Shown here one piece after another: positions 38,159-47,469 of a stretch of 64,000 nt of DNA. The position numbers and the translations under genes were made by a program. The notes beneath the pieces are model-generated. The model did no database searches and was not told where the DNA came from. It worked only from the letters and a program-made list of their open reading frames with translations. Position 1 is the first letter of the stretch. Each line of letters begins with the position of its first letter. This DNA comes from Zhengitettix transpicula (Eukaryota; Arthropoda; Insecta; Orthoptera; Tetrigidae): the NCBI GenBank assembly GCA_037074705.1, contig CM073593.1, forward strand, positions 61,917,501 through 61,981,500, read 5' to 3'.

Positions 38159-38343
38159 TTACGAAGACGAATGAGGCAAATAATTAAGTTGATTTTCATA
38201 AATCCCATCACGGACTGTACTTTCCAATTCTTTTGACAAGACAACGTGTAGCTCTTCTGAGAAATATCTTGACGTTCTTTTATTAGGGCAGCACTTTTCA
38301 TAATTCGGACAATTATCTTTCCCTTCGCTTTCCAACCATCCTC
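38159..38343 (-). CDS. Possible terminal exon of an unrecognised gene
   Basis: On the minus strand, TACTAAATTGTTTTTTTTCAG immediately precedes position 38343, combining a branch-point-like word, a solid pyrimidine tract and CAG, which is a model insect 3' splice site. Entering with two leftover bases gives about 60 codons to TAA at 38159: a GGWLESEG start, two close cysteine groups (NCPNYEKCCPNK), and a Ser-rich end (LPHSSS). The composition is more protein-like than neighbouring frames. Another frame from the same acceptor also stays open (Lys-rich, ending at 37990), which weakens the case. No upstream exon or family was recognised. Confidence 0.3.
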
Positions 38344-38771
38344 CTGAAAAAAACAATTTAGTATTTAATCATTCACCTTCGCTTAACTCTTTTGTATTTC
38401 TTTGTCTTACTTCGTAACTCTGGATTCAATAAAAATTGAACACGTGTTATATTAACTTTATTATAAAATTAAAATTTATTCTACCACTTTCTAAAATTAT
38501 GAAACATCCAATTATAAATATTTATAATGCCAGAAAACCGTAAAAGATTAAATTACTTTGTAGGCAGGAAATAAATTAATTAGAAAGTTGTGTGTAGACT
38601 AAAACTGTTCGTAATTCGTTGAATATGAAGGATGGAAGAAAAGAGTCAGTACTTCAGTGAAGTTCGTTTTTGGAGTCAGACAAATTCTTTTTTTGTATTT
38701 GGTTATCTTTCTTATTATTAAGAGTGACAAAAATTGCAGTTTAACTAAGGGAGAGAATTGCCCACCTCTGT

Positions 38772-39047
38772 ACTTTCAGCGTTTAAATAGGAGTCGACAC
38801 CAGTCCACAATTCCAGGACTGATTAATGAAACCGTAAAATAAATTTAATAATTGTATTAAATTACCATTGTAGAAGTCGAGCCCATAATTCCCTTTGAAA
38901 AAAAAATGTCTTAGATTAAAACACTGAGATGTAAAATTATAATTTTACAAAGATTTTTATTGAAATTACAACTCAAGTAAAAACAAAAAACCCAAATATG
39001 CTCCTTTTTAAAATTATCACAGAGTTTATAACTTAAAATAAGGTAAA
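38772..39047 (+). repeat. Diverged duplicated segment, copy B
   Basis: Second copy of 36751-37045 in the same orientation. It lacks the roughly 40 AT-rich bases that copy A has near 36900. The pair is either an old segmental duplication or two insertions of an unknown interspersed repeat; the lack of a match in the 1.7 kb between them favours the latter. Confidence 0.85.
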
Positions 39048-39289
39048 AATAACGTTTGAGAAACTTTGTTTATAATATCTTTGGGATGTAATCAAAGTTA
39101 ACATTTGTCCAACATTTCAGTGTTACTTTTATTATCATTCCATTGAACTGTTCTTAATTTAAAATTAATACTTCTTTGAACATTTCAATTTATTCATCAC
39201 AATATTCGACGCTGTAATTTTCTCGCTTGCTCGATTGGAATTATACGAATACTGTGATTCTCAGACTTACATATGGCAAATTCTGAGCC

Positions 39290-39540
39290 ATAATTTTGAA
39301 ACAATGGTGAGCTGCGACTCCACGGTTGGTTGGAAGTGGAAGTCTGGCATCCGCTGAGCTTTACTGGAGAACCTGCACTAATTCTATGCTAATCTCCACC
39401 ACCACAGAAATTAATAATATAACGGAGCGGAGCCTCGAGGATTACGTCGACGACGGCTCGCTGCTACGAAACTAATTCCCTTTGAATCAATTCAAATAAT
39501 ACCCCTAGATATCTCTCCCTCTCTACGAAAATCATGGTTC
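39290..39540. other. GC-richer island with homeodomain-like cores
   Basis: Contains CACTAATTCTATGCTAATC and GAAACTAATTCCC within 110 bases, and GTCGACGACGGCTCG between them. There is no significant open frame. Candidate enhancer or conserved non-coding element. Confidence 0.3.
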
Positions 39541-40960
39541 GGAATACAGGGCTGGAAACTTTGTCAAAAGGAAGTTCCTAGTAATAACACAGATACTCTT
39601 GTATATATCCACAAGCCAAAAATCATTTCACATTTTTCCTTTAAATAAATATTTATATTGATATTTTATATCAAACGTGAACGAACTTAAATTTACAAAC
39701 TCAAATCAGTTTTAATAATTTTTTAAAGAAATAACCAAGTAGCAGACGAAAATTAAATGCCAAAAAATCAATTATAACCTTTAAAATTAAATTACCTAAT
39801 ACGTTTTATATATTATGTTTTTTGACACAAATGTTAATAAAACTCGAGACCACATAAGAATGTTCAACGTATAATTATTGAATAGCAAGACAGAAATAAG
39901 AGTTTACTGTATTAATTGATCTACCTTTGGTTTGATTTGTTTGCATGGTGGCAGTTCATTTCAATTGATCGTCGTTAATGCTTCACGTAGTGAATAGCCT
40001 CTCGTTGAAATTCTCGTTTGAGAGAAGATCCGACTTGCTAATATTTACCGTAGGCTTATGAATGATTTAGAGAACATGGAAGGGAGCAAGTATCAATTTT
40101 ACGGCTTCCTTAATTCGCCTTCAATATGGGAATAATCGTCGGAAAAAGGTCTCTTGATTGTCGTTGTATAAAAACATTTCCCAGAGCGAGGAGACCGTAA
40201 AAACGATTAAGGAAAGCTATTGGAAAATTACAATTCATTTAAAATAAAAATAGTAACCCGGTTCAATGTTTAATATTGTGAAAATAAATGAACATATTAA
40301 AAGAATATATCAAAATTTTATATTTCGTTATAAATAAAGAAACCATGCATAAGAATATATCCGTAACTAGTGCTTTTGTAACATGAATATGTTTTATTGA
40401 AGGTAAATTCGTACAAATGATAACTAACCCTACCAAGCGATGCCTAAGGGCAGTAAATATGCATGAAATTCCGATTATGCATATAACATGTATTTCTACG
40501 ATAATACTATATACATATATTTATATATATATAAATAACCGCTTGTTCGGTTATATATATATATAACATCAAAATAATTTATATGTACAGGAAAGAGAGT
40601 GAATTATAATAGATTATATCGAAGCTGCAGCGCTATTGTTTATATTTATGTGGAAAATAAAATTCATAATGCAGTAGTAAGTCGTTTCTGGTGCCTCTTT
40701 GTCCACCTTATATATATACGGCCTATATGGCCAATACTGTCTGACGATGGAGTTCTACCCCAGGGAAATTTCAAACTACCAGAACTTGAGTCAACGTTGA
40801 AAACTGTAGTAAAGTGTGAAAATTGAGGTTATGGATTTGGTACTTTAATTAAAAATATTACTTATTGAAACATTATGCGAGTCCAACAAGCTTATAGTAT
40901 TTAACAGCTGAGATAAAAAAGATAATTTAATAATATTAATATAAATGATTATATAAGTAG
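39541..40960. other. AT-rich gene-free stretch
   Basis: No gene supported. Holds the AT hairpin at 40523 and a chance frame at 40599-40826. Confidence 0.45.
40523..40564. repeat. AT-rich inverted repeat with CCG/CGG closing stem
   Basis: TATATATATAAATAACCG and CGGTTATATATATATA form a long imperfect stem around the loop CTTGTT. The (TA)n part alone would do this, but the shared AACCG/CGGTT core makes a specific hairpin rather than slippage. It may be the relic of a MITE-like foldback. Confidence 0.6.
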
Positions 40961-40964
40961 AGGG

Positions 40965-41350
40965 AAGAGTTGCGTCCTCACGGCGCCTGGCTTGATTTTT
41001 TTGTTAACCAGATCCATGCAGCAAATTTAAACTTTATTTGCACGTGTTGTTAGTATCGCTTGTTAAATAAATTCATTTCGCACAAAATGAGGCCAACTCT
41101 GTAATCAAGCGAAAGCCACCTGCGGTTGGGCCATTTCGTTCATTAAACACATTTTTAAAAAGTCATATGACCACCAAACTAATTTAAAATTGCTCTCTGG
41201 CATGATGCGACTGCTCATTTGCGCGTACGCAAGTAAATAGAGTCCACAGCTCTGTCATAACTGAAATGCCATGAAATGGATAAATTTACAGCAAAATTAA
41301 TATGCTTGGTCTTACTCAGTGGCACCGGGCCTCTATATAAAAACGAGGAC
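40965..41350. other. Complex non-coding island, candidate enhancer
   Basis: Nearly frame-free on both strands but rich in non-repetitive words: ACTTTATTTGCACGTG (a caudal-like TTTATT next to an E-box), CCTGCGGTTGGG (Runt-like TGCGGT) and GCGCGTACGC. Flanks are plain A/T. This is the expected look of a conserved non-coding element; conservation cannot be tested here. Confidence 0.35.
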
Positions 41351-41990
41351 GACGTCAAAAAAATTTATGGCCGCAACATTAATTATATCATTATAAATTT
41401 TAAAAAACATAACGATGTTGATTATATTTCAAACACTTTTGAATAAAATTATCTGTACGACTTACTTTAAGCTAACTCATGAAAATTTAATTCAAAACCA
41501 GGGCAAGTAAATACCTAGCAGTATATTTTTATTTCCCAGTAAATCTGTCCATGTAGTTTTCCATAAAATCAAAAACACACAAAATTCCAGATATAATTAA
41601 TATAACCCAGTAATATACATAACCAATCTTGCCCTCTGTACCTTAAGGTAAGGTTTTTAATGTCGAGAAGATACATACACATCTTTAACGAGTTGTTCGC
41701 AGTTATTTACAAACTCTAAGTTGGCCTTACAGTCTTTTAAGATAGTTTATCAACAATTCAATTTGGATAGTAAATACTATTAAAAATTTTCTGCTGAATG
41801 TTTTGTGCTAATATACTAAAAGTGAAATATAATCTAAACTGAACAACTTAGTTTATTCATTAGTTACTAAAATAACATTTTAAAAAATTCATCGTATATC
41901 TCTAGTGTTCATAACAAGATATAGTTTGATATGAATTATCCCAAAACAGAAATGCAGGCTATCTGCGTTATTTACTCGTATTACACGTTG

Positions 41991-42026
<36 letters not shown>

Positions 42027-42830
42027 TAGTCCTACTTAATCATAGAAAGTAGAGGTCTTCAGAATAATAATTTCCCTCTATTTCGTACCCAACAGGTCCC
42101 ATCAGCAAATTTAATCTTGCATCATCGGCATTTCCCCTTCAGTTCGCTTTCCTTGGCCTTCTCATTTTTCATTCAGGCGGACGTCTGGGATTTCAATTAC
42201 TGTGCGATGGAGAACTTCAGATGCCTGCAATAGTCAACGATGAAAAGATGCACCAAACATCATTAATGAGATGATAAACGAAATATAAAGAAAATTCGAC
42301 TTTAAAAGTGCAGAAGACTTTAAACGTTGCAACTATTCAATAACCTACTTAAATTCCGACAGTATAATTATATATTAAATTCTTCCGGTTTCTACTGGTG
42401 CAAAAACGTAAACGAAAATTTTAGAATCATAAATAAAGTAATCGTAAATTAGGAACTAGCCGTCCTAAACCGATAAATTCTCTCAGTATAATTAAAGGTC
42501 TCCAATCATTATAAATGTGTTTAGTTAGAACTGAGTTATATTAGAAAATAATTATAATAATAGTGCTGATTCCATTTTTAACGAAATCACAAAAAAATTC
42601 AGTTCCTTTTATACTGCTAAAATCTCTGTTATAGCGTAAAAGGGAATATTTTTTTTAAAAAAAAAGCATGTGATGTAATAATTAAAATAAGGTCACACGT
42701 TCTTATAGGTGACCGCTCTACGAAGTAAGACAACTGCTTTTTCAAACAAGCTACATGTCTTTTGGAAATTTATTAACAAAGCTATTAGTTGTACTATTCA
42801 TTAAATAGAAACAACGTGGTTTATTGTGGT
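41351..42830. other. AT-rich gene-free stretch
   Basis: Includes the (TA)n run at 41992. A short complex patch at 42080-42230 has no recognisable content. Confidence 0.45.
41992..42024. repeat. (TA)n microsatellite
   Basis: A perfect alternating run of about 33 bases. Confidence 0.95.
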
Positions 42831-42839
42831 TTTTCATCT

Positions 42840-43235
42840 TGTTTTGAGAGGTGTTTGTTCCGGGGTCACAGACCTTGTGCGTGTGGATAGAGTTGTTATG
42901 TGTTCCCATTGGAACAGACGGCCAACTGCCTCCTAAACTGATCGAGACCCGGAGAAGGAAATGCTGTTTTCCTACAGCAAACCCCTCTACCGCCATCGGG
43001 AGGGCGTGGGACAAGTACCCAAAGCCCGACCTATCTGATGCAGGTTTTCTGCAGGTATGTTCTACATCACTTTTAGGCGAACGTCGGGTAGGATCCTTAA
43101 AATATAGCCCGGGGGCTGTAGTTAACCCTTGACTTTCTTACATTCCTTTCCGAATCTCCCCTTTAAAATCCCTTCCTATGCTATTAAAGGGAAGTTTCCA
43201 CTATGTGGATTACCCTCATGCAGTCTGTTTACCGA
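42840..43235 (+). repeat. Dispersed repeat family, shorter copy
   Basis: Second copy of the family at 23440-23960. Similarity begins abruptly near GAGAGGTGTTTGTTCCGG (42846) and runs to CTGTTTACCGAAAATAAAA near 43240. The left hairpin part of the longer copy is missing, as expected of 5' truncation. Over the best 144 bases I count about 22 substitutions and no indels. Confidence 0.85.
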
Positions 43236-43584
43236 AAATAAAATTATTTGCGATAGAAGGTGAAAATCAACAAATTTGTTTTTTAAACATATTATATTTA
43301 AGCATATTTACTTTTCCATATATCTCAGATCAATGTACTCATTGCCTGGAATAGAAAGAAGACGTTTACTCTCCTTCCTTTACGTTCCTCTTTTCCCTAC
43401 AAAACTTAAATGACTCCATTCAACGTATAATTGTGATATATCTAACAGTGTAAATCTGATGACGAGGAATATCTAAAGAATAGCCCGTCGGTTTCATTTA
43501 CATAATACTTTTTTTAAAAATGTAGCAAGAACATTTGGAAAAGAAAGTCTTAAGACTGACGCTGTAATGCCATTTTGATTTGTA

Positions 43585-43720
43585 CAAAGTGGCTAACGTT
43601 GTCTGATAGTGCTGGGAGAACCTCAGATTCAATTCTAGATAACCCGTTTCCCATCTGCATACATTACTGCTGGGGTTTTGCGGGTAACAAACATCAATTT
43701 GACGCGTAATCCGAGGTAAT
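43585..43720 (+). mobile_element. Decayed tRNA-derived SINE (tentative)
   Basis: AGATTCAATTCT at 43625-43636 is a weakened B box. Upstream GTGGCTAACG (about 43590) resembles an A-box remnant at about the right distance, and AGATAACCCGTTTCCC follows where the SINE at 20835 has AGGTCAGGCCG. The likeness to that element is moderate, so both may belong to one family. Confidence 0.4.
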
Positions 43721-44965
43721 CCGAAAAGTTAATGCCTAGCCTACCTGTTGCGAGTGGCAATACGAAACGCAAACATTGAAAAGCTAAATACCACACCGCG
43801 TACAAGTCTTGCATTAATCACTCATCCATCCAATACGGTCATCCCCCAAAAAAATGGTTACACCTCGAACAAATTGATGCATTTATTGGCTTTCCACGAT
43901 TGGTACTATACCTGAATTTTCAGTGTGTGTTCACATGAGGTTGGCGTTTTTGTAATTAAATAACACTCTCTCAGGTATAGAATTTCCGATATATGAGATT
44001 TTTATTCAATTGTGAAAGAATGGATCGTTTTACGTCCGAAATAATCAAAATTAAACAATTTTCATAAGTGATATATTTTTCAGAGCCTACTTAGTTGAAA
44101 CTATCAGTTACACAAACATTTATATATTCACTTCACAATAATAATGATCCTTTTTATTACCATATGCTTCTTCGAAATAATATAAGTGCAATACATGATC
44201 ATGTTCACTAATGCTTAAAAAAGAGTTTTCTTTAAAGCCATATTTTGTTTTCTGTTTCTTGTAACATAAAACGTATATTTCATTACAATGTGCAAAATAA
44301 ATTTATGTACTGTATGATTGTCCACTTCCAAAGCGTTATTTACTGACTTCTACGTCACCATTCTGACACTAGACGGAACTGCTGACATTCGACCGAGTAA
44401 TTGAAAAGTTAAATTAAAAAACTATATATAGCGTAGAATTATTTTATAGTTTCTTGTAACTCCTTACTTTTTATAATGTTCGTAAAATCATAATTTTTAA
44501 AAGTTGGTAGAGTAGTGAATGAGAAAGTCACTCGTCCTCTTCCATTGTTGGGAGTCGGAACCGCGAGGAGTTTAGGCTATAAGCTGTAGCGAAAGTCATC
44601 TAAAAATAACCTCTGTGAAAACCCAATCGATTAGACGGGTAATTTAGCAAGGGTTACATTGTCAGTCAGACTAGATGTCTCCTGCTGAGAAATTGACCGT
44701 CTGGTAAACATGGAACTACGAGACAGCGTGTACATTTTGCTGTTTATTGATTTGCCTGTATAAAATAAAAAAATGTAAAATTTATTAACAGTAAATATGT
44801 AAGATTCGACTTATTAAAACGAAACCCTGATGTGTATTCATATTCAGTAGTAATAATATTGCTACTTCCAGATTCGTGTATTGATCAGAAATTTGAATCA
44901 AATATGTTTGCTGAACGAATGTTTAAAAACATAATTTTGGTTATATTTGATCGACTCTAGTATTT
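43721..44965. other. Gene-free stretch
   Basis: AT-rich with one more complex patch at 44510-44740 that has no open frame or repeat match in the window. Confidence 0.4.
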
Positions 44966-44969
44966 GTGA

Positions 44970-45260
44970 GCTCTTGTGAATGGTTTACACGTGGATATCG
45001 CCAAACCCTTGCCAAAATTTGATGGATTACTGCAGCTGATGACGTTACGTCAGGTCCCAACAACTGGCATTCCGAATGAAGATAACTATACTTTTATTGA
45101 CCGATTATCAACAGCTGACGCTTTCTGTGAACAAAAAATTTCACGTAAGCCTTTAACATATCTTCAAAGAAAACTTCACATGCGTTATTTGCCCAATAAG
45201 AAAAAATTATGGTTTAATATTTTTAAAAAAAAACTCATGCTCCCTGGTCAGTTTAGCTGA
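44970..45260 (+). CDS. Unrecognised 96-codon open frame
   Basis: Open from just after a TGA at 44967 to TGA at 45258. There is no ATG at the start; the first methionine is about 22 codons in. The translation has a balanced composition for this AT-rich DNA (PNEDNYTFIDRLSTADAFCE, then a Lys-rich tail), which is unusual here. No domain is recognised and no acceptor clearly precedes it. It could be an exon, a fragment of an integrated element, or chance. It lies just beyond the 3' end of the minus-strand LRR gene and may overlap its untranslated end. Confidence 0.22.
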   Translation, partial: ALVNGLHVDIAKPLPKFDGLLQLMTLRQVPTTGIPNEDNYTFIDRLSTADAFCEQKISRKPLTYLQRKLHMRYLPNKKKLWFNIFKKKLMLPGQFS

Positions 45261-45372
45261 GGTGTGATGTGCTCATTGATTTTAGTTATGCACTCAAAGT
45301 TCAGTCTTTTCTCTCTAGTCATGTGTCATGGCCTCGGTTATGAACTGAATATATCTACAATTATCCAACCAT

Positions 45373-45637
45373 TTATTTGCTACCGCACTGTACAGTGCTG
45401 GTAAGGTTGACGAGAGGTAGTCCTCTGAGTTCTGGCGGATTATAACACTCGGTCCACTCGGAGGTTGTGACGTTGCGGTCCTGCATCCAGGAGATGAAGG
45501 AGACCATCTCACAGTCACACACCCACGGATTTCCGTCCAGATAAAGCTCCGTCAGGTTCGTGTTGTCGAAGGACTCCACTCGCAACGTCGACAGAGCATT
45601 GTCCACCAGTGTCAGCCTCGACAACTCGGGAGTAAAT
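45373..45637 (-). CDS. Secreted LRR protein, exon 2 (last LRRs and C-terminal cap)
   Basis: Follows the acceptor GCATGGTTTCAG and joins exon 1 in phase (CG plus A completes an Arg codon). It encodes FTPELSRLTLVDNALSTL, a further LRR with TNLTELYLDGNPWVCDC, then an LRR C-terminal cap (LRRCT) with its cysteines: CDC, the Cys of TECYNPPELRG and the last Cys before the stop (QCGSK). The NPWxCDC signature and spacing are diagnostic. Translation ends directly after the cap, with no transmembrane segment or GPI-like tail, so the product should be extracellular. Ligand unknown. Codons are clearly GC-richer than the intron. Confidence 0.85.
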
Positions 45638-47033
45638 CTGAAACCATGCAAATATGAACCTTATTTTTAGGAGTACTACAGTGAATGACTATGACTATGA
45701 TTTCTTAGGTCCCTGTTCGTTGGAAATACTGAGTAATAATAAAATTATCTAGCATTTTCCCATGTTAAACTTGTACTTTCCCTTGTAAATCTGTACGTTT
45801 TGTTGAAATATACAATTTTTATTTCTTATGATCCATTGAGGACCACTAACGATTAAAGATTGTATTTAAAAATATTTTTTTTTTGTAATCTTACTTTGTC
45901 TTTAAAAATACTGGGTAAAATAGACTTACCCAAAATAAGTTATCGAAATGTTCTTCGTACACTTTGTCTGAACATATAATAAACCAGTTCAATCATTGAG
46001 TTGCTCCAACCGCTTTTCCGACTAACTCAATTTAAATTATTATAATATATGAATGATCATGGTTGACATCACTTGAAGTATGGGTTTATTTACATGATCT
46101 CAATTTAAATTATTATAATATATGAATGATCATGGTTGACATCACTTGAAGTGTGGGTTTCTTTACATGATGTATGTACGAGCAGGACACACTAGTTATG
46201 TTTAATGTGAGAAATATTACAAATAAAACATCCTGACGTCATTAGATTTCTTTGTGTCATTGTTTCGGATGGTAAGTTTTATGATTAGTTTCAAAACTCA
46301 TCTTAAAAAGCGTAGTTCAGTTGTCGTGGATAAATTATGTGGTGCTGTTTGAAACAGTGATGACATCTCATGTGTCTCGTACAATATTAAAAATGCATGA
46401 AAATAAATCATCGCATTTCAAATTCAGGATAAATCGTTTCAAAGCTAGTCCAAACATAATATTCATTTGAGGAAGACAAGATAAATAGTACATCTTGTAA
46501 AACTCTCTCAAAGGAGTGGCAGACAAAAGTCGCCATCTGACTATTATCACGTATTAGAACTGTCAGAAATGTTTGTGGGAATGAGAGATAACCAAATGTT
46601 ATCAGGTTGAAGAGGGATGAACCCAAATTTTTTGGTTTAGTACAGAAAGTCTTTTTTATAAATTCTGATATAATTTATTTAATATGAAGAAATGAAAGTG
46701 TTAGAGAACGACAAGGTGATTATTAATGGGCCTACTCTAATGTTTCGACCAGTAACGGAATCTGTGGTCGCTTCAATCATAATCCATTGCTTTATCATCT
46801 TTAATCTCTTACTTCGATTATTCCCTTTGGTAACGTATCCCACGATTCCCGAAACTAGCAATTATTTCTCTATTACGAAAGCATACCATGTGAGATTAAA
46901 TTTTGCATCTCTTTCCCTCATAGGGCGAGCTAAGTGTTTGAATGGAGGATAGTGAATCTAATCCGACAAACATCCATTCAATACTTCCATCATTTCCTGT
47001 AAGTTGATTTAATTGAGGTGTGTCAGCTCTTAC
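45638..47033 (-). other. Intron of the LRR gene
   Basis: About 1.4 kb bounded by CG|GTAAGAGC (donor at 47033) and TTTCAG|ATTTAC (acceptor ending at 45638), both good consensus. It is AT-rich, contains a 73-bp tandem duplication (46026-46171) and a TGACGTCA palindrome at 46234, and has only chance frames on both strands. Confidence 0.8.
46026..46171 (+). repeat. 73-bp tandem duplication, two copies
   Basis: Copy one is 46026-46098 and copy two 46099-46171; they differ at about two positions (GTATGGG/GTGTGGG and TTTATT/TTTCTT). Such high identity implies a recent event, within the LRR-gene intron. Confidence 0.95.
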
Positions 47034-47466
47034 CGAAAGTTGTCTGCGGATATGACGTTAACTAAATTCTGCGTGAGAGCAAGCTCGCTGAGGCGTGGTG
47101 TGAATTGGAAAGTTTCCGGTGACAGGTAGACTATATTCGTTGCTAAAATAGCTATTTTCCGTATCTGAGGGTTATTTTGGAACACATCCACGGGCAGGTA
47201 ATCTATATCCCTGTATACGATAGAGACGAAGTTCAAGTTAACGAGCCGCGAGAAGGTCGCTGATTCGATGGGTATCTGCGTGCCGTAGATGCCGAGGTTC
47301 TAGTGTTGTCCAGAACGCAGTCTGGGAGGGACGTCAGGTTAGCGTCCTGGCAAGAGAACTGTCCTTCATACAGCGACTCGCAGGAACAATCCTGGGCTCT
47401 TATGGGAACAGCTGACCACGTGAGAGCCAGGACGGTGAGAAGGCCTGGAATCCTGTACACACACAT
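47034..47466 (-). CDS. Secreted LRR protein, exon 1 (signal peptide, N-terminal LRRs; one frameshift)
   Basis: Begins MCVYRIPGLLTVLALTWSAV, a convincing signal peptide likely cleaved after PIRA. Next is a cysteine-rich N-cap (QDCSCESLYEGQFSCQ) and the first LRR (ANLTSLPDCVLDN). At about 47296-47306 the frame breaks: continuing to read as an LRR (LGIYGTQIPIESATFSRLVN, then NFVSIVYRDIDYLP and two further repeats to SADNFR) needs a one-base change of phase. With it, exons 1 and 2 give about 230 residues, a small secreted LRR protein. Either a recent pseudogene or a sequence error explains the break; intact repeats on both sides favour recent loss or error. The start ATG has a weak context. Confidence 0.75.
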
Positions 47467-47469
47467 TCA

